Below, one piece after another: positions 26,309 through 36,800 of a stretch of 55,437 bases of DNA (position 1 is the stretch's first letter; each line of letters begins with the position of its first letter). Where the stretch lies: the IMG/VR virus record IMGVR_UViG_3300030451_002683, positions 48,061 through 103,497 of that record, one strand, 5' to 3'. Source of the stretch: a virus. The notes below the pieces were generated by a model. That model was not told the origin of the DNA. It saw only the letters and a list, made by a program, of their open reading frames with translations, and did no database searches. The position numbers were made by a program, and so were the translations under genes.

Positions 26309-26803
26309 TTATACAGGATCAAAAGATCCACCTGTTGATAAATCAGTTATATAACCTAAAACATCACTTTTAAATTTCTCTTTATAACCTAACATTTGTG
26401 TATTTAAATCATTCTTTCTTTGAGTAAGTCCTGTTTGATAATCGTCCCACAAACTAGAACTTTGTTTTTGTAATCCTAATCCCATACCTGAACCTGCAAA
26501 ACCCATTCTGCTTCTTTTTCTTGTAGTGTCTTTTATCTGTCCATACATTTGGTTTTGATAAGACTCTAGTCCTTTTGTATAACTTCTTCTAGCTAAAGAC
26601 TCATTAGCTCCATATTGATTTTCGTAATTAAATTGGTCTTCAAATGTTGTTCCATGAATATTCCAAAAATCTCCCCAACTAATTGAAGAACCATCTTCAG
26701 GAAAAAAATCTATTAATAAATCTTTCCAATCTTGTTCAGTAACTGCATTTGCATATACATCTGCATCTGCATCAGGTAATGATGTATCCCATATACTTGG
26801 CAT
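26309..26803 (-). CDS. Internal virion protein-like hypothetical (164 aa), GFAG-motif protein
   Basis: Starts at ATG 26803, overlapping the upstream stop. It begins with an acidic Trp/Asp/Phe-rich region, then helices around R-K-R-S-R-M-G-F-A-G-S-G-M-G near residues 94-107 and a polar tail. It shares the GFAG element and general layout with the following 228-aa protein. Confidence 0.55.
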   Translation of the reverse strand: MPSIWDTSLPDADADVYANAVTEQDWKDLLIDFFPEDGSSISWGDFWNIHGTTFEDQFNYENQYGANESLARRSYTKGLESYQNQMYGQIKDTTRKRSRMGFAGSGMGLGLQKQSSSLWDDYQTGLTQRKNDLNTQMLGYKEKFKSDVLGYITDLSTGGSFDPV

Positions 26804-27648
26804 TATTTAGAAGTTCCTGTACTATAAACTGATTGATTATAAAATTGCTTTAATATATCATCAACACTCATCTGATTTTGAGCAATTCTAGTATAATCAG
26901 ATGTTTCAGGAACTAATCCCATTTGATACTGCCAAAAAGCAGCTTTTCTAGGGCCTGCTACAGTTTTTACTCCAGGAGGAGTAAACTTTGCCCCTGTAAT
27001 CTTACCTTGTTTATCTTTTAAATCTATTTTCATCTGTCTATATTTATAAGGATCTCTTTCATACACATCACCTGCAGTTAAGTTTTCTGGAACATCTCCT
27101 GCTTTAGATTCAAATTGTGTTGGGTCTAATTGCATACCTTTCCATCCACCAAATCCAATACCGCTACCACCTGCTCTTTTTGTAGTGCCTAACCATCCAG
27201 CTTTAGCGCCAGGACCTGTTCCTCTAGTCATTAACGTCCCCCAACCTTCATCTCTCACACCTTGAATACCACCAGCAGTATTAAATGCAGTTAGGGCATC
27301 AGCTCCCATATCCATTAACATACTAGCATTAAAAAGAGATTGTTGGTTTTTTATATCAGTTAAAGTATTTTTCATATCCTGTCTATAAAACTTACCACCT
27401 GAAAGTTCTGGTGGGCCTTCAAAACCGCCTCTTGCAGCTCTTGATCCATATTTACCTAACTGACCTAATAAAAATCCTCCTGCAGGACCTCCTATCATAG
27501 TTCCTAAAGCTTTACCTCCAAAACCTAATAAAGCGTCCATCCAAGAATTTTCACTAATTCTTCTATAGTAATCATTTAATGCTTGTTGTTCTTGTGCTTG
27601 CTCAACACTCATGTCTCTTGCAAGCAAAGCTGATGCTAAAGTAGCCAT
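26803..27648 (-). CDS. Gly-rich internal virion protein-like (281 aa)
   Basis: The ATG at 27648 has AGGAGG (TAGGAGGTAGATATG) upstream and is the first gene after the 29-bp promoter-like motif at 27672-27700. A helical N-terminus precedes a Gly/Ala/Leu-rich stretch (~40-75: L-L-G-F-G-G-K-A-L-G ... G-P-A-G-G-F-L-L-G-Q-L-G) that looks membrane-interacting, as in podovirus core proteins that help DNA cross the envelope. No enzyme motif. Confidence 0.55.
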   Translation of the reverse strand: MATLASALLARDMSVEQAQEQQALNDYYRRISENSWMDALLGFGGKALGTMIGGPAGGFLLGQLGKYGSRAARGGFEGPPELSGGKFYRQDMKNTLTDIKNQQSLFNASMLMDMGADALTAFNTAGGIQGVRDEGWGTLMTRGTGPGAKAGWLGTTKRAGGSGIGFGGWKGMQLDPTQFESKAGDVPENLTAGDVYERDPYKYRQMKIDLKDKQGKITGAKFTPPGVKTVAGPRKAAFWQYQMGLVPETSDYTRIAQNQMSVDDILKQFYNQSVYSTGTSK

Positions 27649-27671
27649 ATCTACCTCCTATTATTCAAGTT

Positions 27672-27700
27672 AATTTATTAAATGGTTTTTTAAAAAACAA
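27672..27700 (-). promoter_or_regulatory. Candidate late promoter motif, copy B
   Basis: Read on the minus strand this is TTGTTTTTTAAAAAACCATT then TAATAAATT, and it matches the motif at 52547-52575 in 26 of 29 bases. It starts 24 bases upstream of the first gene of the internal-virion block. A sigma70-like reading gives TTGTTT, a 17-base spacer and TAAATT. Alternatively it could be recognised by the phage's own polymerase. Confidence 0.6.
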
Positions 27701-27719
27701 TAGTTAATTTCGTAATCTT

Positions 27720-30700
27720 TTATCTTGTTAATAATTTTAATGTTATGTTACCTCTAAATGTTTGATTTGCAACTCCATTATGTTCTACCATAGGTACTAT
27801 AATATCTCCTGCATCTAAGTCTACATCAAAATCTACGTATGCATTTGTACCTCCTGCTCCATCATCAAACCCTGAGTAATTATAACTTGCTGTCCCTATA
27901 ACTACTGTTTCTTCAGAACCTGCTAATGCTAAAGTTGTTGCTCCACTACTATCAAGATTTGGAGTACCATGGTATATTGCTATAATAATATCTGTATCTG
28001 ATGTAGTATTTGTAACTACTGCTCTCATATGTTTTAATGTACAGTTATCAGGAACAACATAATGCCCTGCTACATCTCCTCTACTTATAGAAGTAGGACT
28101 TGAATCGTAATCATCCCATTTTCTAAAGTCTCCATACAAATCATCTACATCTCTGTAATATGGTCTAGCTGTTACCCCATTTGTTACTACAAAAGGATAT
28201 TCTACCCATATTGGTGCGCCTACCGTTACTTCTGCACAACTTAAAGAACCAGCACATTCAAGAGTTTTATCATCATGAATAGTAACTGCAGTAGCATGAG
28301 AATTGACACTACTACCTGAACTTCCTCCATCTGTAACTCTAAAGATTATTTCACCACCATTACCACTTCCAGTACTTGCTCCTGCCTCAATATATAAATC
28401 TGCACCTCCAGCATTTGTTCCAGATGCATCTGCTACTTCAATATATGATGATCCTACAGTATTAAATTTTATATTATTTCCAACTACAAATAAATCATCA
28501 CCTACAGTTATATCTCCTGTAGTTGTTACAGCAGCAGTTGATAATAAACCTGAAGATGGATTGTAAGTGAAACCTGCATCAACATTTACTTCTCTAGCTC
28601 CAGCAACACCATCAGCATAAGCTATAAAATGGGTAGCATCTTCAGAACTATTTGCAGTTACAGTTACGGTTGATGGTGCAGTCATATCATCTACTACCAA
28701 ATCTATAGTATTATCAGAATCATCATAAGTTGCAGATATTCTAGTTTCTGTATTACCACTAAACATAGCGCCTACAGTATCTGATATATATTCTGATAAA
28801 GTAACTCCTCCAATTGTTATTGCGTCTGCTTCTAATGTTCCATCAAAATCACCATCAACAGCATCTACATTACTAACAACTACTTCACTAGCATGAATAG
28901 CTCCACTAGAAGGATTGTAATAAAGATCACCATCTGACTCTAGCCCAACATTACCTGTAGCAGATTGATTTTCTATAAAAGGTATTAAATTATTTTCATT
29001 AGTATTTTCATTATCCGCAACACTAACATGAGTTGCATTAGTAGCATTTGTTACAGTTGTTCCTTCAATAACACTTGCTAAAGTGCTACCATTAACAGTT
29101 ATAGCATCTGCTTCTAAAGTTCCATCTATATCTGCATCACCTGATATATCTAAAGATGCGGCCTCTACTTCACCGCTAAACGTAGCAATACCACTACCAT
29201 CTATTACCAATCTTGTAGTATTTTGTGTTATAAACTGTAAAGGCTTATTTTCTACTGAACCTATACATAAACTGTCGCCTAAACCACCACCAGTATTATC
29301 TGATGTTCTAATTATATGAACAGTATTGTTACTTTCGTCCCAAAATTGAATTTTATGATCATCATCATCTGTTGTATCTACAAATATTAATTGAGGACCA
29401 CCATGAGCTATTTTAATTAAACCATTTACTTCTAAATTTCCATCTATATCTGCATCTCCACTTATGTCTAAAGAGGCAGCTTCAACTTCACCACTAAATG
29501 TAGCAACTCCAGCTTCAGTTAAAGTAAATAAAGTATTGGAAGATGTATCATCAGTATTATGCCCTATTTCAAAAGTGCTAGCACTATTATTATTATTAGA
29601 ATCAATATTTATTCTTATATCGCCAAAACTATTCATTAACAATCCATCACTAAAACCGCTATTTTCATATGATGTAATAGAATGCTGAAAATTATTTCCA
29701 TAGCTATCAGAATCCCATGTAAAATATACACCGCCTATTCTGTATAGTCTAGAGTACTCACCGTCTACACTTCTTCCATAAAAATCTCCATTAGCTGTAA
29801 TATCTCCACCTGTAATTGCTCCAGTAGTCGTTATAGTAGAACTACCATTATTTATATTACCAAACCCACTTGTAATACTACCACTATCTAATGCACCTGT
29901 TCCTGTAATATCTCCTTGATGTTGTGTAACATTGCTTGAAGCTATCCTTGCATTATCAAATGTTCCTGATGTTATTTTAGATGTAGGTAAATCTCCAACA
30001 TATGTAGCATCAACAGCAGTTCCTTTCCATTTACCTAAATTTACTTCACCAAGTTCATTTATTTTAAATACATCACTCCCATTACTTTTTTGTAGTATTA
30101 AATCATGAGTACCTTCAGTATCTTTATCTAACTTTATTATAAAATCTTGTTTTGCAATTATCTTGCTATCAGCAGTATCAAAAGTAATATCACCTGTCAT
30201 AGTACCACCTGCTTTTGGTAGCGCTGCATTTGCAGTAGTTGTTGTACTAGTTAATACTGCATCTCTTGCTGCTATATCTACACCATCTACTGTTCCTGTT
30301 ACTGCTATATTACCACTTACATCTAATGCTTCACTTGGAGCAATATCATTAATACCTACTCTACCATCACCTCTTATTGCTAATACATCTTCATTATCAC
30401 TAAATCTAAAAGTAAAATTATCACTTGATGCAGTACCTCCATTATGTTTTAAATAATGTGTACCTGCACCATTAAAAAATAAATTTGCACTTGTTTGAAT
30501 ACTTCCAGCAACATCTAATTTTTGATTAGGGTTTGTAGTACCTATACCAACATGACCACCTTCTTCTATTACAAGTCTGTATGCAGTGCTACCGTTCTCA
30601 TATATATAAAATGAATTATCAGGACTACCATTACTATTTCTTGCTCCTAATTCCCAGTCACCGCCATTAGTGTTAAATTTAATATTACTTCTTCCTGAAG

Positions 30701-33700
30701 CGCCTGAACCTTGAGACTCTATTGTTAACAAAGCAGTATCACCTGTATTGGTTATGTTTAACCTACTACCTGAAGTTCCATTTATATTAACAACTCCGCT
30801 TGATGTTAAGCTTGTTAATGTTCCTACACTTGTAAGTGATGAATTAACTACGCCACTACCTAATGTAGTAGATCCTAATACAGCAACATTGTTTATATAA
30901 TAACTATGTGCATCAGGTATTTTAACATGTCCATATCCTGTTGCATCTCTATCCCAGTTAGTAGTCCATACTTCAGTATTTCTAGCAGAAGCAGATTGTG
31001 ATAACATACCTACATTTCTTAAATTCAACCTTGTGTTTCCACCTGCAGAAGCATCCCAAGCAGGAAATTCTACTGTTATTCTAACATGCACTTCAGAATG
31101 GTGTGTTGAATTATTAAATATAAAAAAAGTTCCATATTGACTTGCTATTCCTGTACTATGCCAATCTGATGTTATAGTAGCATTAGTAGTCCAATCGTTA
31201 TTAGAATCATCACTTGCATCCCAAGTTTCGCCTGATTCTAAATGTAATTGCTCTATTGTTAAAGTAGGACACATAGAACCACTTGCAGAACTACCACTAT
31301 TAAAATTAGTACTAGACCAACCTAAATCTAAATATATAAGATTTTCTTCTGCCCAAGACTGTTGTCTTGTTATAACAAACCTAAATTTTCTCCACTCATC
31401 ATCTATTTGCCAAGCTGTAGTTCTTGAACCATCTAATATATTTTTAAGTCCTTGTAAATTATTAGTAGGATTATTATCACTTGTTGTTCCTGATATAGCA
31501 TCTACATAAGCACTACCATTCCATCTTTCTAATGTTAATGGTGTTCTATGTCTAATCAAATCATTTTGTGTAGCAGTTAAATAATGAGTAAGACCAAATT
31601 CCCCAAGAGCATTCCAATATCCATGATTATGTTCAAACTCTAAACCCTTGAGAGGCATATTCATTCTACCACCATTGCCTATTTTTAAAGCATACGTAGA
31701 TTGATTACCTTCGCCTATTGTAACTGTTTTTTCTTGAGAATCAATAGACATTAATATATCAGCATTATTATTTTGCCATTGATAGTTTATATCATGGTCA
31801 GATGTTTTTAAAAGAAAAGTGTTGCCTGACAATCCTCCATCTACATAGTCAGTACCACTATCGTCACTAAATCTAACTTGAGGCCACGCTCTGTAAAATC
31901 TAGTTGATGCACTATGAGTTACTCTGTTATTAGCCCTATTCCATACAGTCATATCATTTTGATTATTACTATCTACTGATAATTCATTAGCATCACCATC
32001 ATAACTAAGTTGTATATAATTATTACCATTTTCTGATTCTGCAAATCTTAAACTTGCAGCATCTGCAGGATTACTACCACCTGCAGTAAGCCATAATTTT
32101 GTACCACTTGTAGAATGTATTTGTAAATTAGCATCAGGACTTGTTGTGCCTATGCCTACATTACCACTTGTATCAACAATCATATTGTTAGAATTATAAT
32201 CTTGTCCTGAAAATACTAAACCATCATTTGTTACACCTACATAACCATCTTCACCTGCAGAATTTTCTATATGAATCATTGCTGTTGTATTATCACTAGA
32301 TTCAAATTCAGAAATTATTGCACCTGTATCAACAACGTGTAATCCTTGACCTGGACTTGTAGTACCTATACCTACCCTTTGATTAGTACCATCAAATGTA
32401 ACATAATTAGTAGTGCCACCAGCTATAACTAAATTATCATCAGGTCTTATATAAATGTCTTCATCTGATTCTATATATAAATCTTCAGGGTTATCAGAGT
32501 TAGTATATATTGAAGTATCTGCACTATCAAACTGTATTTTTTTCTCACCTGATAAATATACATCCCCTGTAAATATTGCATCACCATCATTTTCTATTCT
32601 AAATAATTCAGTAGCAGTAGAATCTGTTCCACCTTTTAATACTTCAAATTGACCTGTTCCATTATTATTACCATCTACTATTACACTAGTATTTGTTTTA
32701 CTACTTATTAATGTTTGATTTTCAGGACTTCCTGAATCATCATCAAATTCTATAAAATTCCAAGTAGCATCTGTATCACTTTTAATTTTATTGTCAGCAG
32801 CAATTATTAAATCACCTGTCATAGTACCGCCTGCTAATGGTAGTTTAGTTGCTAAACTGTTAGTAACTGTAGTAGCAAAGTTAGCATCGTCATTAAGTGC
32901 AGCAGCAAGTTCGTTAAGTGTGTTTAATGCAGCGGGAGCAGAGTCTACAAGAGCAGCAGTAGCAGTATCTGTGTAAGCTTTTACTGCAGCTGAAGTAGGA
33001 ATTGTCGTATCATTATCATTAGCTACAATAGTATCTGCTTCATCTACAAATTTAGTAATAGTTATACTTTCACCTGAATCTGTTAAGCTTCCAAAAGATA
33101 TTGTTCCTGTAGTAGTTATATTAGAGCTTCCTGTATCTATTGCCCCTGTACCACTACATACACCATTACTTGATGTTAAAGTTCCAGATAAAACTAAATT
33201 ACCACTATTATCTAATTCAAATTCGCTAGGATCAGCTAGTGTAGTTCCTGTTCCGTTATCTATTTTAAATTTATTAACAGTATCGTCTGTGTCAAAACCT
33301 ATTTTCCAACGAGGTATATCACCAGACATAAATCTTATTATAGGAGATTTTAAAGCTGTAACTATATCTAGTAATGTATTTTCATCAGAATCTGCAGTAA
33401 AAAACTTATGAATATTATCTGCGCTATTATTATATTTATTTGTACCAGTAAATGTAGGATTAGTAAACATAGTAGCTTTAGATTCATTAGTTACATTTTC
33501 TAGCTCTAATGTTGTTTTTAAACTAGTCTTATCTAGCTTAGTTTTCTTATTACCTATAGTTAGGTTGTCACCAACTAGATCTTTTCCCCATTTACCTGAA
33601 TTTGTATATTTTCTTCCCTCTCCAAATCTACCTACTCTAAGACCATCACCAAATTTAAACCATTCGTTGTTAATTTTAGCATATAAAGCTAAACCGTTTT

Positions 33701-33824
33701 CTGTTGCCCTAAATGATATATCACCATTATCTCCTTCAGTAGCAGATGGATAACCTCTTTTGTATGTAGGTTTCTTAGCCTTTTCGTTTTTAAGCTTGGT
33801 AATCTTGTTGAGCAGATCAGACAT
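27720..33824 (-). CDS. Tail fibre / receptor-binding protein (2034 aa)
   Basis: Starts at ATG 33824, overlapping the nozzle-like gene's stop. A short N-terminus with a helical start is followed by Gly/Ser/Thr/Asn/Asp-rich beta-repeat sequence. Recurrent fibre motifs are visible: G-I-G-T-T-S-P and variants (four copies), G-G-T-M-T-G-D (two copies), and two nearly identical A-A-S-L-D-I-S-G-D-A-D-I-D-G blocks near residues ~1480-1590. These elements form trimeric beta-helical shafts. The last ~150 residues are non-repetitive and may be the receptor-binding tip. No intramolecular chaperone or depolymerase signature was recognised. The internal repeats make it a candidate for domain shuffling. Confidence 0.8.
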   Translation of the reverse strand: MSDLLNKITKLKNEKAKKPTYKRGYPSATEGDNGDISFRATENGLALYAKINNEWFKFGDGLRVGRFGEGRKYTNSGKWGKDLVGDNLTIGNKKTKLDKTSLKTTLELENVTNESKATMFTNPTFTGTNKYNNSADNIHKFFTADSDENTLLDIVTALKSPIIRFMSGDIPRWKIGFDTDDTVNKFKIDNGTGTTLADPSEFELDNSGNLVLSGTLTSSNGVCSGTGAIDTGSSNITTTGTISFGSLTDSGESITITKFVDEADTIVANDNDTTIPTSAAVKAYTDTATAALVDSAPAALNTLNELAAALNDDANFATTVTNSLATKLPLAGGTMTGDLIIAADNKIKSDTDATWNFIEFDDDSGSPENQTLISSKTNTSVIVDGNNNGTGQFEVLKGGTDSTATELFRIENDGDAIFTGDVYLSGEKKIQFDSADTSIYTNSDNPEDLYIESDEDIYIRPDDNLVIAGGTTNYVTFDGTNQRVGIGTTSPGQGLHVVDTGAIISEFESSDNTTAMIHIENSAGEDGYVGVTNDGLVFSGQDYNSNNMIVDTSGNVGIGTTSPDANLQIHSTSGTKLWLTAGGSNPADAASLRFAESENGNNYIQLSYDGDANELSVDSNNQNDMTVWNRANNRVTHSASTRFYRAWPQVRFSDDSGTDYVDGGLSGNTFLLKTSDHDINYQWQNNNADILMSIDSQEKTVTIGEGNQSTYALKIGNGGRMNMPLKGLEFEHNHGYWNALGEFGLTHYLTATQNDLIRHRTPLTLERWNGSAYVDAISGTTSDNNPTNNLQGLKNILDGSRTTAWQIDDEWRKFRFVITRQQSWAEENLIYLDLGWSSTNFNSGSSASGSMCPTLTIEQLHLESGETWDASDDSNNDWTTNATITSDWHSTGIASQYGTFFIFNNSTHHSEVHVRITVEFPAWDASAGGNTRLNLRNVGMLSQSASARNTEVWTTNWDRDATGYGHVKIPDAHSYYINNVAVLGSTTLGSGVVNSSLTSVGTLTSLTSSGVVNINGTSGSRLNITNTGDTALLTIESQGSGASGRSNIKFNTNGGDWELGARNSNGSPDNSFYIYENGSTAYRLVIEEGGHVGIGTTNPNQKLDVAGSIQTSANLFFNGAGTHYLKHNGGTASSDNFTFRFSDNEDVLAIRGDGRVGINDIAPSEALDVSGNIAVTGTVDGVDIAARDAVLTSTTTTANAALPKAGGTMTGDITFDTADSKIIAKQDFIIKLDKDTEGTHDLILQKSNGSDVFKINELGEVNLGKWKGTAVDATYVGDLPTSKITSGTFDNARIASSNVTQHQGDITGTGALDSGSITSGFGNINNGSSTITTTGAITGGDITANGDFYGRSVDGEYSRLYRIGGVYFTWDSDSYGNNFQHSITSYENSGFSDGLLMNSFGDIRINIDSNNNNSASTFEIGHNTDDTSSNTLFTLTEAGVATFSGEVEAASLDISGDADIDGNLEVNGLIKIAHGGPQLIFVDTTDDDDHKIQFWDESNNTVHIIRTSDNTGGGLGDSLCIGSVENKPLQFITQNTTRLVIDGSGIATFSGEVEAASLDISGDADIDGTLEADAITVNGSTLASVIEGTTVTNATNATHVSVADNENTNENNLIPFIENQSATGNVGLESDGDLYYNPSSGAIHASEVVVSNVDAVDGDFDGTLEADAITIGGVTLSEYISDTVGAMFSGNTETRISATYDDSDNTIDLVVDDMTAPSTVTVTANSSEDATHFIAYADGVAGAREVNVDAGFTYNPSSGLLSTAAVTTTGDITVGDDLFVVGNNIKFNTVGSSYIEVADASGTNAGGADLYIEAGASTGSGNGGEIIFRVTDGGSSGSSVNSHATAVTIHDDKTLECAGSLSCAEVTVGAPIWVEYPFVVTNGVTARPYYRDVDDLYGDFRKWDDYDSSPTSISRGDVAGHYVVPDNCTLKHMRAVVTNTTSDTDIIIAIYHGTPNLDSSGATTLALAGSEETVVIGTASYNYSGFDDGAGGTNAYVDFDVDLDAGDIIVPMVEHNGVANQTFRGNITLKLLTR

Positions 33825-36800
33825 TATTTTATTGATTTTAATCTATAAATAATAGACATGTCATTTAATTCAAATCCATCAACATTAGAAGTTTTTCCTC
33901 CAGAAGTTTGTTCACTGCATATTTTAAACTTTATGGAATAAACTTTGTTAGGCTTATTATCATTTGATGCAGGATTAGGTATTAACTCAATTTGAGAAAA
34001 CTCTGCTGATGAAGGTATGTTACTAGCAGTTCCAGCAGCATCAGAGCTACCTTTTGTTTTCATAGGGTGAAATGTAGAACTTCCATTCATAGCATAATAA
34101 ACTCTTACCCCTGACAAACTAGAACTATTTGCAGTAGTATCATTAGATTTATATGTTAAATATAATTTGTATATTTTCTTTCTAACATTAGGTTCAGCAA
34201 AATCATATTCTTTAGTGTGCATTAACATATTTCTTGAACTTTTAGAAGTAGAGTTAAATTGTTCTAATGTTATTTGTCCGTCTAAAGAAATAGAAAAATC
34301 AAATTTATAATTTGTATCATTAGATGTAATAGTAAACTCACCACTGCTTGGAGTACCAATATTTACATGGTTTAATGCTTCTAAATCATCATTATTATCA
34401 TTATTATTGCTTATATCATTTATTGTATTTTGCAAAGCATTAGCTATACTAACAGCTAAATTATTATCACTATTATCTCCTTCTACAGTAGTATATGTTA
34501 AATCTAAATCATATTTAATCTGCTGTTCTGAAGGGTCTGTATGATAATCATATACAACTAAATTCATTTTGTAAGTTACACCTGTTTGAGTAGAGCCTCC
34601 TCTATCTATATTTACAGTAACAACTCTTGCAGTACCATCAGATCCTCCGCTCATATGACTGTGAGTTACCCATCCTGTAATACCATTTGTAGTTCCAACA
34701 TCAGGATTTGTCCCTGAATTATCAGCTGTTGTTGTCCAATCAGTTCCTGATCCTGTAAGTTTAAATGAATTATAACCTGTTGAAGTCTCATCTCCATTAC
34801 CTGTATTATAAGCTGATCCTGCAGTTTTAGAAATTAATTCTGCATATATAACACCAATTCCACCTTCTATATGATTAATATACAAATCTCCAACAGCAGT
34901 TTCTGCGCTATGCCCTATTTTTCTTTTTAAAATTTCTATTGCATTTTGAGCCCCTTCATTAGTGCTACTCCAATCAGACGCCATAGAAAACGTTGCGCTT
35001 GCGTTAGTCCAAGAAGAATCTCCTTTATAATATTGAAATGTTACACTATTTGTTGTAGAACCACCACCCATTTCAAAAGAACCTGTTGCATAAGTAGGGA
35101 AAACTCCTAATGTTGTTGCAGTTGCAGAAGGAAATTCATCATAAGCTGATCCAGTAACTCCATATAAAGTTTTATCATTAAAACCTATTGTAAAGTTACT
35201 TTTTGCATTACTAGAACTTAATCTTTGTAGCCCAGATGTAAAAGATTCTGTTTCTACATCATATATATATACATCACCAGAAGAACCGTCTCCTGCTATA
35301 ACATTAGGTGATTTACCAATCAAAATTTGTTTTTCTTTAGGAATATATGTAATCATAGGTGATGTAGTTGACTCTGAACCTCCACAAAAATTAAACCAAT
35401 CATCATCACTTATTTTCTTATCTATTAAATTAACAATCTTAGAACCTTCATAAATAAAAAGGCCATTATTATTTACCCAAGCTACACCTCCAGGAGTAAC
35501 TGTAGAAGACCAAGGATTTTTAATTCCAATATAATGGTGTGTAGCCTCATTAAAATAAAACTCACCACTTATATCAATTATATATAATATATTTCTTTTA
35601 AATTGTAATAGCTTACCTTTATAATATTCTAATTTAACAATTTGATCTCCATCATTAGTTTGAACATCAATATAAGAATCATGAGGGAAAGAATCATACT
35701 TAACTTCTGGACTTATAAGCATTCTATCAGGATATTTTACATCTTTTTGTTTACCATCTAAAAACTGTACATTTCCTACAAATAATCTATTTTGAGCAAA
35801 TACAGAAGTTTTCCATCTAGCTTGTTGGCCTTGGTCAGCATCATAAGGCTCCAAACCAAAGTTTCTTAATTTATATGTTAATGTAGGGACTCTTCTAATT
35901 GCGCAACCAATAGCTAACTCATCATTATCTGCAACAGGGTCAGTATAATCGTTTTCAATATGATCAGGGTCACCATTCCATAAATCACTTCCATAATAAC
36001 CATTTGTTCCAATATAGCAATAATTACTATTATCGTGAAATGATGCTCCCCATGCAAATTTATTTCCGTAACTATCTATAAACCCTTCATCTTTATCAAA
36101 ATATACTGTACCAAGCCACAAAGGATCATCTATGTCGCCATCTGCATCTGCAGTAATATATATAGATGCGCCTATTAATCTTGGATCTCCCCAATCATCA
36201 ACAGTAGCTGTACTAGGATATTTAACAGCTTCAATCCAAGGATTAAAATCATCATTAGTTCTACTTTTAACAAAAAACTCCATTCTAAATGTCATGTTAG
36301 ATGTAAAAGAAGGAGCGTCAGCACCAGCTGTATTTTGTGGACTATTAGTTGATTCTATGGTTACTAATTCATTTTTAAATATTTTAGATTCTTGATATTG
36401 AGTTTTAGTTCCATAAACCCAAGCCATACCAAACTTTAATTTAGCATGCTCTTCATCACCTTGCCAATCACCTGCTAATCTATTATCACCACTAACTATC
36501 ATATGTAATTGTCTAGGATAACTAGGGAAACATTTTCTATTAGCATTTGGATTTGTTTGTTCATTTAATTCTATTCCGTTATCTCTATCGTTGTTAGGAT
36601 TAATTGGAATCGAACTACTATCGCCAGGATCACCTGTACCATTACATAAAGAACTTACTCCTCCATATGCGTCTGTTTTAGAAGCATCTCTAGTTTTATA
36701 TTGACTAACTTGAAATTGTAAACCTGAATAGTCAGTAAATGTAGCATCTACTCCATTAAGTTTTAAATCTTTAGGTTTTTGTAAATAAGATTCAACATAT

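Noticed and set aside
28303-33753. Rightward ORFs opposite the fibre gene
   Set aside because: Ser/Pro/Thr/Val-rich frames without start signals; products of the repetitive antisense strand.
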